Shown: in pieces, positions 1-7,058 of the stretch
Position numbering within the stretch: the first letter of the stretch is position 1
Layout of the letters: each line of letters opens with the position of its first letter
NCBI RefSeq assembly: GCF_902706605.1
Contig: NZ_CACSLH010000027.1
Coordinates: 1 to 39,904, forward strand
From: Enterococcus sp. CSURQ0835
GTDB lineage: Bacteria; Bacillota; Bacilli; Lactobacillales; Enterococcaceae
Direction of reading: 5' to 3'
DNA: 39,904 nt
Program-made: the position numbers and the translations under genes
Notes under the pieces: model-generated
Database searches by the model: none
The model's input: the letters and a program-made list of their open reading frames with translations, nothing else
Told to the model about the DNA's origin: nothing

Positions 1-13
1 GCAAGTGATTGCT
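1..13. repeat. attachment core, left copy (attL side)
   Basis: GCAAGTGATTGCT here is repeated exactly at 39892-39904, and the two copies bound the whole phage gene set. The bases after it (11-25, GCTTAAATGGTCACA) form the right arm of a rebuilt attP; its reverse complement matches 39871-39885 (TGCGACCTTTTTAGC) at 12 of 15 positions. The arm overlaps the integrase stop codon at 21-23. Bases left of position 1 are not visible, so the true host-side length of the repeat is unknown. Confidence 0.8.
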
Positions 14-20
14 TAAATGG

Positions 21-1412
21 TCACATAAAAAAATAAACTTCTATATTATCACCATCTACTTCTATTCGATCTACTACTTTCTCGATTAATTTACGCTTTT
101 CTTCGAAAGTCAGTGTTTCATAACCCTCTAATAATTCCTTTAAGGATTTATCAAAACTTCTAGAATCTCTTTTCGTGTCTGCCTTTTGTAGTTTGCTTTT
201 CAGTTGAATAATCAGTTGATTTAGATCTTCGGTTTTTTTATCCAGCACTTCAGTGGGGATTCGATCATTAAGATATAAATCTACTAGTTTTTCCTGCTGT
301 GCTTTAGCCTTTTCTATCTCCTTAATTATTGAGCCATTTGAGTTTTTCACTACTTTTGTGTACTGCTTTGAACTAGCTCTATTTCGTATTTCTTCTATTA
401 TTTTTTGATCAAATGTTTCGCAACGAATACTTTTTGCTGAACAGCACCAGCCATTCTTTTTTTTGAATTTCCAAGTTTGAGCTGAGCACCGGTAGTACTG
501 GTATTTGTAAACTTTGTTTTTCACCTTATGAGAACTTTCATAGCCATTATAGGCATGTCCACATTTTTTACAAATGGCTATGCCGGAAAATAAATAAGTA
601 TGTTGAAAAGCATTGCTATGCGGCCGAGCCGCAAGCATTCTTTGAACTTCATCATAATCTGATTGTGAAATTATCGCTTCATGTTTGGCATTGTAAACTT
701 TTCCTTGGTATTTTTGTCGTCCTACATAGTATTCACTAGATAAACGTCGTCTGACAGTCGAATCCATAAATGTTTTACTATATGAAGGGAATTCTGCTGA
801 TAGCTGATTTACTATTGAATTAATAGTGCTACCGGATAAAAAAAGTTCAAACATCCTTCTAACTATAATTGCTTCTTCTTCGACGATGTTCAATTCTCCA
901 GTATATTCATCATATTTATAACCAAAAGGAAATGCGCCACCTCCCATATAAAAACCACGTTTTACCCGTTCTAGCTTTCCCATAGCCATTCGCTCCGTAA
1001 TATTGTCTCGTTCTAGCTGCGCAAATACTGATAAGATCCCAATCATTGCACGACCAAAGGAGGTGGTGGTATCAAAGGATTCCTGCATAGAAATAAAATC
1101 TACTTTATTTTTCAAAAATACATCTTCAATGAGATGCATTGTATTTTTTTGTGATCGTGAAAGACGGTCCAGTTTATAGACTAAGACAACATCTATTTTG
1201 TTGTCTTCTATATCTTGAATCATATCGAGAAGAGCCGGACGTTCCAATTTCGCTCCCGAAAAACCGCCATCTGCGTAGACTTTAGAAACATGAAAATCTT
1301 TTGCAGTGGAAAAAGCTCTCAATTTTTCTTCCTGGGCTTCCATTGAATAGCCATGTTTTTTCTGTTCGGGGGTAGACACTCGTATATAAAGTGCTGCACG
1401 TTTTGTTGTCAT
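21..1412 (-). CDS. int: large serine recombinase (phage integrase)
   Basis: Site-specific recombinase that would integrate and, with a directionality factor, excise this phage. The chosen start gives 463 residues beginning MTTKRAALYIRVST, where the catalytic serine is S13 in RVS. The N-terminal resolvase domain shows YADGGFSGAKLERP and LVYKLDRLSRS. A recombinase domain follows, then a zinc-ribbon region (CKKCGHAYNGY, later Cys residues in YRCS and WCC), then a long Lys/Glu-rich coiled coil typical of large serine integrases. An ATG 12 codons upstream (1448) has no ribosome site, while 1412 follows AAAGTGAG. The gene ends next to the attachment core, as expected for integrases. No recombination directionality factor was recognised. 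Confidence 0.95.
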   Translation of the reverse strand: MTTKRAALYIRVSTPEQKKHGYSMEAQEEKLRAFSTAKDFHVSKVYADGGFSGAKLERPALLDMIQDIEDNKIDVVLVYKLDRLSRSQKNTMHLIEDVFLKNKVDFISMQESFDTTTSFGRAMIGILSVFAQLERDNITERMAMGKLERVKRGFYMGGGAFPFGYKYDEYTGELNIVEEEAIIVRRMFELFLSGSTINSIVNQLSAEFPSYSKTFMDSTVRRRLSSEYYVGRQKYQGKVYNAKHEAIISQSDYDEVQRMLAARPHSNAFQHTYLFSGIAICKKCGHAYNGYESSHKVKNKVYKYQYYRCSAQTWKFKKKNGWCCSAKSIRCETFDQKIIEEIRNRASSKQYTKVVKNSNGSIIKEIEKAKAQQEKLVDLYLNDRIPTEVLDKKTEDLNQLIIQLKSKLQKADTKRDSRSFDKSLKELLEGYETLTFEEKRKLIEKVVDRIEVDGDNIEVYFFM

Positions 1413-1530
1413 ATTGAATCCACTCACTTTCTTTGTTAAAATGAGCATAACTAAATAAGCCTATGCTTCTAGGTGATTTATGTGATCACATCCACTCAAA
1501 CTTTGGTCGGGGCGAGGGGTGTGTATTTTT

Positions 1531-2277
1531 TTATAATCCTAGTAATTCCTTTTTCTTCTTGTCGAATTCTTCTTGGGTGATAATCCCATCATCAGCAAGT
1601 GATTTATATTTTCTTAGTTCATCAGCTACAGACTCAGTTGAAGATGGCTTACTGTTACTCATCGCTCCAACCACCTCACTATGCTTATCTCCTTCTAAAG
1701 TGTTAATAATATAATCAAATCCGGATAGAGTTTCCTTCGCTTGCACTAAAATCTTCTCATATTTTTTATCCTTCTGCTGCTTCTTCTTAATAAAGTCGAT
1801 TGTAGTAGATACCGGATTTCTGTTTTTAAAAGTCACTAGAATTTTTAAGCTTTCAACGAAGTTAGTTTGTTTTTTCTTTTTGGTAACTCCACCTAGCACG
1901 GCGCCGACGCCACCGAGCATTACACCACCGACAACTGCTCTGCCTACTCCTAAACCACCAGAAGTTACGGAACTTCCGTTTTCTAGCAGTTCATAGCTAT
2001 TCAACTCATTAAAATGATAGGTATTATAAGTGTTATTTCCAATCTGAAATAGTTTTTTATTTTCATCAATAGAGATGACGCCATATTTTGCAGATTGTTT
2101 AAAATATCGAGAAGGGTGTTTAAGCAAGTCTTGATCAGGAGTGACGTCCTTGTTTAGTTTTGAAAATTCCTCTCTTTCTTCGTCAGTTAGTTCAGTATTA
2201 TTTCTAATTTTCGCTTGTAGCGAAGTCAGTCTAGTTGCTTCCTTTGCGCTTTGTTTAACTGAATCCCAAAATCCCAT
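1531..2277 (-). CDS. SHOCT-domain protein with glycine-rich hydrophobic segment
   Basis: 248 residues. The last 30 or so residues (ADELRKYKSLADDGIITQEEFDKKKKELLGL, in part) fit a SHOCT motif, a short C-terminal oligomerisation or targeting module. The centre has a glycine-rich hydrophobic stretch (GGLGVGRAVVGGVMLGGVGAVLGG, in part) that could insert in or lie on the membrane, followed by KKKK. The N-terminal half is charged. The ribosome site GGAG lies 9 nt before the ATG. It lies between integrase and repressor on the leftward lysogeny strand, so it is probably made in the lysogen. The biochemical role is unknown; related proteins are common in Gram-positive prophages. Confidence 0.75.
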   Translation of the reverse strand: MGFWDSVKQSAKEATRLTSLQAKIRNNTELTDEEREEFSKLNKDVTPDQDLLKHPSRYFKQSAKYGVISIDENKKLFQIGNNTYNTYHFNELNSYELLENGSSVTSGGLGVGRAVVGGVMLGGVGAVLGGVTKKKKQTNFVESLKILVTFKNRNPVSTTIDFIKKKQQKDKKYEKILVQAKETLSGFDYIINTLEGDKHSEVVGAMSNSKPSSTESVADELRKYKSLADDGIITQEEFDKKKKELLGL

Positions 2278-2358
2278 AGTTTAATTCTCCATTTCTATAT
2301 TAATACATACTTATATAACCTCAGAAGTGAGACTAACTAATTGTGTTCATATGAGCAT

Positions 2359-2772
2359 TTAACTTGTGTAGCCCGAAAGGGTCTCTTCTACACAAAAGTA
2401 TAAAGAGTTTCTAATTCCGTAATATTCCATAAATTTAATAGAATTAAGTTGCTCAAAATCCATTTCATTTTCCTCTAAATATACTTCAACTAAGATTCGA
2501 ATGGCAGATATATTTGCTTCTGCTTCCATTTTTAATCGATTAGTCATAGTAGAAGAATAGAGAGAACTGTATGCCGCGTGGTTCCTCAAGACGTGTGATA
2601 ACTCATGAGCAACAGCAAAATTTACATCATTGGTCTTTAGTAATTTAGCGTTTACTACGATGGCACCCTTTGCTGGCCAATAAAAACCACTTCGATCCAT
2701 CTCTTCAAAAATCAAATCTAACCCTAACTCATCTAGTTTCCGTTTTAAACGGTAACTAACTTTATCATCCAT
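2359..2772 (-). CDS. ImmA/IrrE-type metallopeptidase
   Basis: 137 residues with the zinc-protease signature H56-E-L-S-H60 inside FAVAHELSHVLRNH, and a downstream acidic helix (MEAEANISAIRILVE) that fits the third zinc ligand region of the ImmA/IrrE (DUF955) family. In ICEBs1-type elements ImmA cleaves the ImmR repressor to induce the element. Here the gene lies 10 bp downstream of a short repressor that lacks a self-cleavage domain, so the same relief mechanism is a reasonable inference. It is likely co-transcribed with the repressor from the leftward promoter at 3293-3321. Confidence 0.85.
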   Translation of the reverse strand: MDDKVSYRLKRKLDELGLDLIFEEMDRSGFYWPAKGAIVVNAKLLKTNDVNFAVAHELSHVLRNHAAYSSLYSSTMTNRLKMEAEANISAIRILVEVYLEENEMDFEQLNSIKFMEYYGIRNSLYFCVEETLSGYTS

Positions 2773-2782
2773 TTAACTCAAC

Positions 2783-3115
2783 TCACTTCTGTTTTCTATA
2801 TGCTTTGATCACAGAGTTTAAAAAGTCCCTCTCTTCTGGTGTCACTGGTTTACCATCAAAAGAAAAGATTGTTGACTCGTCCTCCATGGGGACAATATTA
2901 TCTCCGTTTAGATCTTTAGCTTGGTCAGCAATTCCTAGTAAGTAATCACTTGTGACATTTAAATAGCGAGCAACTTTAGCTAATTTATCTGCACTAGGAG
3001 CATTTTTTGCCCATTTTGAAATTGATCCGTTTGAAAGGTCATTAGCTCGTTCAATTTGCGCAATACTGATATTTTTTAACCTAGCTATCTCTTTGATTCG
3101 TTCGTACAAATCCAT
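2783..3115 (-). CDS. CI-like repressor, XRE-family HTH
   Basis: 110 residues. Residues 1-65 are a lambda-repressor-like helix-turn-helix domain (SIAQIERANDLSNGSISKWAK, in part) and the rest is a short acidic tail without an S24 LexA-type protease. The recognition region SNGSISKW is identical to that of the Cro-like protein at 3361, so both should read the same GAAAATTTTC operators. The ribosome site GGAGG is fused to operator O1 (3131-3140). With the adjacent ImmA-like peptidase it forms a repressor-antirepressor pair. Inferred role: lysogeny maintenance by repressing the rightward promoter. Confidence 0.9.
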   Translation of the reverse strand: MDLYERIKEIARLKNISIAQIERANDLSNGSISKWAKNAPSADKLAKVARYLNVTSDYLLGIADQAKDLNGDNIVPMEDESTIFSFDGKPVTPEERDFLNSVIKAYRKQK

Positions 3116-3152
3116 AATAATGAAACCTCCGAAAATTTTCTAGTAAAAATAC

Positions 3153-3181
3153 TTGCATCCGAAAATTTTCTGTGATACTAT
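3153..3181 (+). promoter_or_regulatory. rightward early promoter PR
   Basis: TTGCAT, a 17-bp spacer and TACTAT form a sigma-A promoter pointing to the cro-like gene and the early operon. Operator O2 fills the spacer. Transcription would start near 3188, leaving a leader of about 170 nt before cro. Confidence 0.75.
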
Positions 3182-3292
3182 TCAAATATACCAAAGCTGC
3201 CAGGCAAGGTATTTGCTAGAACCACGTCTTTAACAAATGCAAACTTAATGGAGTTTTATCGAACTTCACTAAGGCTTATTTCTTATGCTCTA

Positions 3293-3321
3293 AGTATAGA
3301 AAATTTTCTAAGTTTAGTCAA
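3293..3321 (-). promoter_or_regulatory. leftward repressor promoter
   Basis: Read on the minus strand, TTGACT, a 17-bp spacer and TATACT form a near-consensus sigma-A promoter for the repressor, ImmA, SHOCT and possibly integrase genes. Operator O3 abuts the -10. It faces PR, so the two transcripts overlap by about 100 nt. Confidence 0.8.
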
Positions 3322-3360
3322 TAAAAAGTTTGTGGTTCTAAGAGAATTTTCGGAGGTGAA

Positions 3361-3567
3361 ATGATGATTTACGATGAGGTAAAAAAAATTGCGGAAAGGA
3401 AAGGGGTGTCGATTAGACAAATCGAACTGGATTTAAACTTTAGCAATGGCTCTATTTCGAAGTGGAATCAGTCGGAGCCAGCGGCTTCTAAAGTTGTGAA
3501 AGTTGCTCGGTATTTAGAAGTACCAATCAGCGTTTTATTAAATGGGTCAGGAGGAGAGAAAGAATGA
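3361..3567 (+). CDS. Cro-like regulator, XRE-family HTH
   Basis: 68 residues, nearly all one helix-turn-helix domain. It aligns along its length with the N-terminal half of the repressor at 2783: SI-QIE, then identical SNGSISKW, then KVARYLEV against KVARYLNV. This points to a duplicated DNA-binding domain reading the same operators. GGAGG lies 4 nt before the first ATG and 7 nt before a second ATG at 3364; the first start aligns best with the repressor. Its stop overlaps the next start (ATGA). Expected role: shut-off of the repressor promoter and commitment to early lytic expression. Confidence 0.9.
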   Translation: MMIYDEVKKIAERKGVSIRQIELDLNFSNGSISKWNQSEPAASKVVKVARYLEVPISVLLNGSGGEKE

Positions 3568-3713
3568 AAACTTCTACTTTAAACATAAAGCTTTTTTGGG
3601 CAGATGGTACACCTATGAAAGAAGATGAGAAAATCCCGGATTCTATACAAAAAGCAGCGGTCGAAGCAGTGTTATTAACACAAGCAGAGAGGTTGAAGCA
3701 GAAAGGTGAGTAA
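3564..3713 (+). CDS. small early protein, 49 aa, unknown
   Basis: Starts MKTSTLNIKLFWADGTPMKE and ends with a charged helix (AERLKQKGE). The start overlaps the cro stop by ATGA and is preceded by GGAGGAGAGAAAGA, a very strong ribosome site. The next gene begins one base after its stop codon. No family recognised. Position right after cro suggests an early regulatory or accessory role. Confidence 0.75.
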   Translation: MKTSTLNIKLFWADGTPMKEDEKIPDSIQKAAVEAVLLTQAERLKQKGE

Positions 3714-3714
3714 G

Positions 3715-3891
3715 ATGACAACAGAAAAAATCAAACGAACTAGCAAGTCTATCGCGCTGTTTAGTCTTGGTGCCGCTGCTACTGGTCACATGCCAAATTG
3801 GTTACTCGCGGCATTAGCTACGATCACATTTGGCTTGGCGATGGCTTACGACTTTGCAGATTGGGATGAAAAAGTTGCTGAGAGGAGGTGA
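3715..3891 (+). CDS. small membrane protein, 58 aa
   Basis: MTTEKIKRTSK leads into a hydrophobic stretch (SIALFSLGAAATGH and WLLAALATITFGLAMAYDF) that could give one or two membrane segments, then an acidic-basic tail. The ATG at 3715 is preferred over an upstream GTG at 3706 because AGGTGAG lies at proper distance. It follows the 49-aa gene with a 1-nt gap. Function unknown. Confidence 0.7.
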   Translation: MTTEKIKRTSKSIALFSLGAAATGHMPNWLLAALATITFGLAMAYDFADWDEKVAERR

Positions 3892-3895
3892 GAAG

Positions 3896-4138
3896 ATGAA
3901 AACCATTATTCAATATGCCCATAGGGAGAGTAAAGTGAAGTTTTTTATATCGGTCGTGAAACTTTTAGACAAGCGTTGGGCTATCTGCTCTGCAGAAAAA
4001 TTAAGCTTAGACATCGCTGAAATGAAACAACTTGTTCTTTCGGATGAGCAAGCATGGTTTTGGAAAGAAATGCTGCCGATCGCAGAGAACAGAAAAAAGC
4101 TGCACCCGTCCGCCAACGAGTCCAGCCCAGAAAAATAA
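3896..4138 (+). CDS. small early protein, 80 aa, unknown
   Basis: MKTIIQYAHRESKVKFFISV begins a mixed alpha-beta protein with no signal peptide. GGAGGTGAGAAG directly precedes the ATG. It is in tight series with the two small genes before it and is followed by a 116-bp gap without a gene; that gap holds A/T tracts but no promoter I can defend. Function not recognised. Confidence 0.7.
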   Translation: MKTIIQYAHRESKVKFFISVVKLLDKRWAICSAEKLSLDIAEMKQLVLSDEQAWFWKEMLPIAENRKKLHPSANESSPEK

Positions 4139-4254
4139 TATTTTCAACTGCAGTATAACGCGAAATCAAACTTTTTTCAAAAAAAGCGAGGAAAAGAAGT
4201 TCCCAACTGATTATACCTATGTAACAAATTTTAAAAAAAAGGAGAGTATTAAAT

Positions 4255-4842
4255 TTGCGAAAACTGAAACCACAAAATACGTACCGACATCTATTGAATT
4301 TTGTCGGAAAAGCAAGTGTTCGTCCTATCTTAGCTGGCGTACACATTACTAAAGAAGGGGATCTTGAAGCAACGGATAGTCACATCTTACTACGCTTGCT
4401 GAATCGCTTTTCTGCAGGAGACGACCGAGTGTTGGAGCTGAAAGAAATGCGATTAATTGAGGGGACTTACCCTGATACTAGCCGTTTAGTCCCCGCGAGC
4501 TTTGAATCATCTCTGCAATTTGATTCTGGAGAAGCAGTCAATGTGGTGAAATTTTTAAAGGCTTTAGATAAAGCTAGTGTGGTCCAACTCACTGCAAAAG
4601 AAGACAAGCTGCGGATAGAAGACATTCAAACGGGTGCTAACGAAACATTTAATTTGCTGTGGCAATCTGGAGGATCTGTCGATATGAATATTCAAGCAAA
4701 ATACTTACAGCCTATGATGGCATTTATCGCTGATTGTATTGCCCAACCCGTTGAAATTGGCTACACCAGTTCAGTTCGACCCTTGGTTTTTAAAGTGGAA
4801 AACAATTTTGTCGGTCTCATTACACCAGTACGGAAAAAATAG
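4255..4842 (+). CDS. short DnaN-like sliding clamp protein
   Basis: 195 residues, about half of a bacterial beta clamp (about 370). The N-terminus has PILAGVHITKEGDLEATDSH, like the DnaN domain I motif PILSG-I-----L-LTGSD. The C-terminus PLVFKVENNFVGLITPVRKK closely follows the end of DnaN domain III (P--I------YLI-PVR). The middle resembles clamp strands but one or more domains must be missing. The start is TTG with AAAGGAGAG upstream and no better in-frame ATG. It sits with the phage polymerase genes, so a processivity role is likely. It could instead trap host clamp-binding proteins. Confidence 0.7.
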   Translation: MRKLKPQNTYRHLLNFVGKASVRPILAGVHITKEGDLEATDSHILLRLLNRFSAGDDRVLELKEMRLIEGTYPDTSRLVPASFESSLQFDSGEAVNVVKFLKALDKASVVQLTAKEDKLRIEDIQTGANETFNLLWQSGGSVDMNIQAKYLQPMMAFIADCIAQPVEIGYTSSVRPLVFKVENNFVGLITPVRKK

Positions 4843-4854
4843 GAGGAAGAACAA

Positions 4855-5253
4855 ATGGCACAAATCAATTTGAATATTACGGCAGAAACACCCGAGGAGT
4901 TAAACGAAATTTTAAGTGGGTTGACGATCACTTCCACGGTTACAGGAGTGAATCCAGTAGATCCACACATTGAGAAAAAAGCAGAAAAAAAGCCCAAGAA
5001 AAAAACCTCTACGGAAAAGACTTCCGGGGAGAGTCCTTCTTCAAATGAGCCTGAAAAGTCTGCGACACAAGGAAAACATCCGAATGCCTCAAAAAAAGAC
5101 GTCCAAGCCGCGATGAAAAAAGCGATGAATGATGGACACCGGGAGGCGGTTAAAACCGCGTTTGGGCGGTTCAACGCAGAAAAACTAAGCGATCTAAAAG
5201 AAGAGGATTATTCTGCCTTTTTAACGGATCTAGAAGCACTGGTAGGTGAGTAG
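4855..5253 (+). CDS. phage replication-module protein with disordered Lys/Pro/Ser linker
   Basis: 132 residues. Residues 1-40 form a small beta-rich domain (MAQINLNITAETPEELNEIL). Residues 42-75 are a low-complexity KKPKKKTSTEK-type linker. The rest is a helical domain (KKDVQAAMKKAMNDGHREAV). It comes directly before the DUF2800 and DUF2815 genes, a conserved neighbourhood in Gram-positive phages, and GGAGGAAGAACAA precedes the ATG. Probably a DNA-metabolism accessory protein; its activity is unknown. Confidence 0.75.
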   Translation: MAQINLNITAETPEELNEILSGLTITSTVTGVNPVDPHIEKKAEKKPKKKTSTEKTSGESPSSNEPEKSATQGKHPNASKKDVQAAMKKAMNDGHREAVKTAFGRFNAEKLSDLKEEDYSAFLTDLEALVGE

Positions 5254-5255
5254 AC

Positions 5256-6416
5256 TTGCCTGAAGTTCATGCCAAGCTGAGTGCTAGTGGCGCAAAACGT
5301 TGGTTGGCTTGCACGCAGTCTCCCTCAATGGAAGAAGGATTATCTGATACTACCAGTGTTTACGCTGAAGAAGGGACTGCGGCACATTCGCTAGCCGAAT
5401 TGAAGCTGCAGCACGAAACAGGAAAGATCACCAAACGAACGTTTACTGTTCGGTATAACAAGTTCAAAAAAGAGAATCCCTATTATAGCCCAGGGATGGA
5501 TGATTTTGTAGACGAATATGTGGCACTGGTTTTAGAGCAACTCAATAGTTACGAATCAGCAGACATCGATCTCGAAGTACGCGTTGACTTTAGTCGTTGG
5601 GTTCCCAAAGGTTTTGGGACTAGTGACGTGGTAATCACTAGTGATGGTGTCATTGAAGTTATTGATCTGAAATATGGAAAAGGTGTCCCCGTAAAAGCGG
5701 ATCATAACCCGCAAATCATGTTATATGGTTTGGGTGCTTATGCCGCATACGATATGATTTATGACTTTAAAATAGTTCGAATGACGATTGTTCAACCTCG
5801 GCTGGGAGACATTTCGACGTACGAAATGACAGTTGAGGACTTGTTGAAATGGGCGAATGACTGGGTCAAGCCTCGAGCTGACTTGGCGATGCGTGGTGCA
5901 GGAGAATTTGCACCCTCAGAGGAAACGTGTAAATGGTGTAAGGCCAAAGCTTTTTGCAAAGCTCGGGCTGAGAAGAACCTTGAGATCGCAAAATATGATT
6001 TTGAAGATCCCGTACAGTTAAGTGAACAAGACATTGCTGACATCTTGGGGCAGGCCAAAGAAATCGAGGGTTGGCTGAAAGATGTGAAAGAGTATAGCCT
6101 AACGCAAGCACGCGATCATGGGAAGAAGTTTCCGGGTTGGAAGCTGGTTGAAGGACGTAGCAATCGAAAAATTACAGATGAAAAAGCACTACTCTTTATT
6201 TTAGAGGCAGAAGGGTTTAAAGACGAGGATCTACTTAAGCCTAGATCCTTACAAACCCTGACCAAACTAGAAAAAACAGTTGGTAAGAAACAATTAACGG
6301 AACTAGCTGCTGATCTGATTATCAAACCAGAAGGCGCCCCAGTTTTAGTTTCAGAAGATGACAAGCGACCTGAATTGTCAGGCTTGGCATCAGCAAATAA
6401 TGACTTTAACAATTAA
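5256..6416 (+). CDS. DUF2800 family, Cas4/RecB-like PD-(D/E)XK nuclease
   Basis: 386 residues. [12 protein letters not shown] near residue 38 matches the conserved start of the PD-(D/E)XK (RecB/AddB-Cas4) fold. [21 protein letters not shown] gives the catalytic D...(V/I)xDLK core. A cysteine set ([10 protein letters not shown] near residue 225) fits the iron-sulfur cluster of Cas4-like enzymes. Start is TTG after AGGTGAG. In related phages this gene travels with DUF2815 and a family A polymerase, so a nuclease in phage recombination or replication is the likely role. Confidence 0.85.
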   Translation: MPEVHAKLSASGAKRWLACTQSPSMEEGLSDTTSVYAEEGTAAHSLAELKLQHETGKITKRTFTVRYNKFKKENPYYSPGMDDFVDEYVALVLEQLNSYESADIDLEVRVDFSRWVPKGFGTSDVVITSDGVIEVIDLKYGKGVPVKADHNPQIMLYGLGAYAAYDMIYDFKIVRMTIVQPRLGDISTYEMTVEDLLKWANDWVKPRADLAMRGAGEFAPSEETCKWCKAKAFCKARAEKNLEIAKYDFEDPVQLSEQDIADILGQAKEIEGWLKDVKEYSLTQARDHGKKFPGWKLVEGRSNRKITDEKALLFILEAEGFKDEDLLKPRSLQTLTKLEKTVGKKQLTELAADLIIKPEGAPVLVSEDDKRPELSGLASANNDFNN

Positions 6417-6435
6417 ACGAAAGAAGGAAAAGAAT

Positions 6436-7008
6436 ATGTCTAAATTAAATGGAACAAAAGTAGTAACGAATAAGGTACGGTTAAGCTTTGTACATGTTTT
6501 AGAGCCACACGCGTTTGAAGGGCAAGAGCCTAAATATTCTACGATGGTACTGATTCCAAAATCAGACAAAGAAACACTAGATAATATGAAAAAAGCGATT
6601 CAAGCAGCTTATGATGCGGCAAAATCTGACAAGTTAAAAGGCGTGAAATTTGAGAAATTAAAGACGACTTTACGTGATGCAGACGATGAGTTTGATACAG
6701 AAGAACAGCCAGAGTTTAAAGATATGATGTTCATTAACGTGTCTTCTAAAACCAAGCCGCAGGTTGTGAAACGAGAAGATGGGCTGCTCGTAAAAACAGA
6801 TGATCCAGACGATATCTATAGTGGCGTGTATGCAATGGTATCCATGAACTTCTATGCCTATAACACGGCTGGAAATAAAGGAGTATCCGCCGGGCTGAAT
6901 AATATTTTAACAACAGGTAAAGGAGATTATCTTGGTGGTCGTGCCAACGCTGAGTCAGACTTTAGCGATGTCGACTGGGAAGATGATGAGGATGATATGT
7001 TCAGCTAA
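6436..7008 (+). CDS. DUF2815 family, ssDNA-binding-like protein
   Basis: 191-residue OB-fold-type protein starting [18 protein letters not shown] and ending in a very acidic tail ([13 protein letters not shown]). Acidic C-termini of this sort are typical of phage single-strand DNA-binding proteins, where they recruit polymerase and other partners. DUF2815 proteins are compared with T7 gp2.5. The ATG at 6436 has AAGAAGGAAAAG before it; the frame is open upstream but lacks a start with a ribosome site. It lies just before the polymerase gene. Confidence 0.85.
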   Translation: MSKLNGTKVVTNKVRLSFVHVLEPHAFEGQEPKYSTMVLIPKSDKETLDNMKKAIQAAYDAAKSDKLKGVKFEKLKTTLRDADDEFDTEEQPEFKDMMFINVSSKTKPQVVKREDGLLVKTDDPDDIYSGVYAMVSMNFYAYNTAGNKGVSAGLNNILTTGKGDYLGGRANAESDFSDVDWEDDEDDMFS

Positions 7009-7016
7009 AACAGAAT

Positions 7017-7040
7017 AGGGGCGGCAACGTCCCTTTTTCT
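7017..7040 (+). terminator. weak intrinsic terminator/attenuator before polymerase gene
   Basis: AGGGGC (7017-7022) pairs with GTCCCT (7029-7034) around a 6-nt loop, one G-U pair included, and is followed by TTTTCT. It may lower polymerase expression relative to the ssDNA-binding protein. Confidence 0.5.
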
Positions 7041-7058
7041 TTCAACAAAGGAGAGAGT

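Larger units (their letters stand above)
3131..3351. promoter_or_regulatory. four-operator genetic switch (GAAAATTTTC palindromes)
   Basis: The 10-bp palindrome GAAAATTTTC occurs exactly at 3131-3140 (O1), 3161-3170 (O2) and 3299-3308 (O3), and with one change (GAGAATTTTC) at 3342-3351 (O4). O2 lies in the spacer of the rightward promoter and O3 in the spacer of the leftward promoter. O1 and O4 each run straight into a CGGAGG ribosome site, for the repressor and the Cro-like gene. The layout is nearly mirror-symmetric. An arm at 3217-3225 (TAGAACCAC) can pair with 3332-3340 (GTGGTTCTA) in the cro leader RNA. Confidence 0.85.

Noticed and set aside
1480-1491. Perfect palindrome ATGTGATCACAT between integrase and SHOCT genes
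   Set aside because: It could be an operator for the integrase, but it is a single copy, has no clear promoter beside it, and no second site was found.
1463-1714. Open frame on the plus strand opposite the SHOCT gene
   Set aside because: No ribosome site, low-complexity Ser/Phe translation, and it mirrors the end of a real gene on the other strand.
4032-4352. Frame of 106 codons crossing the 80-aa gene and clamp start
   Set aside because: It has no ribosome site, spans a gap with A/T tracts and overlaps two better-supported genes.
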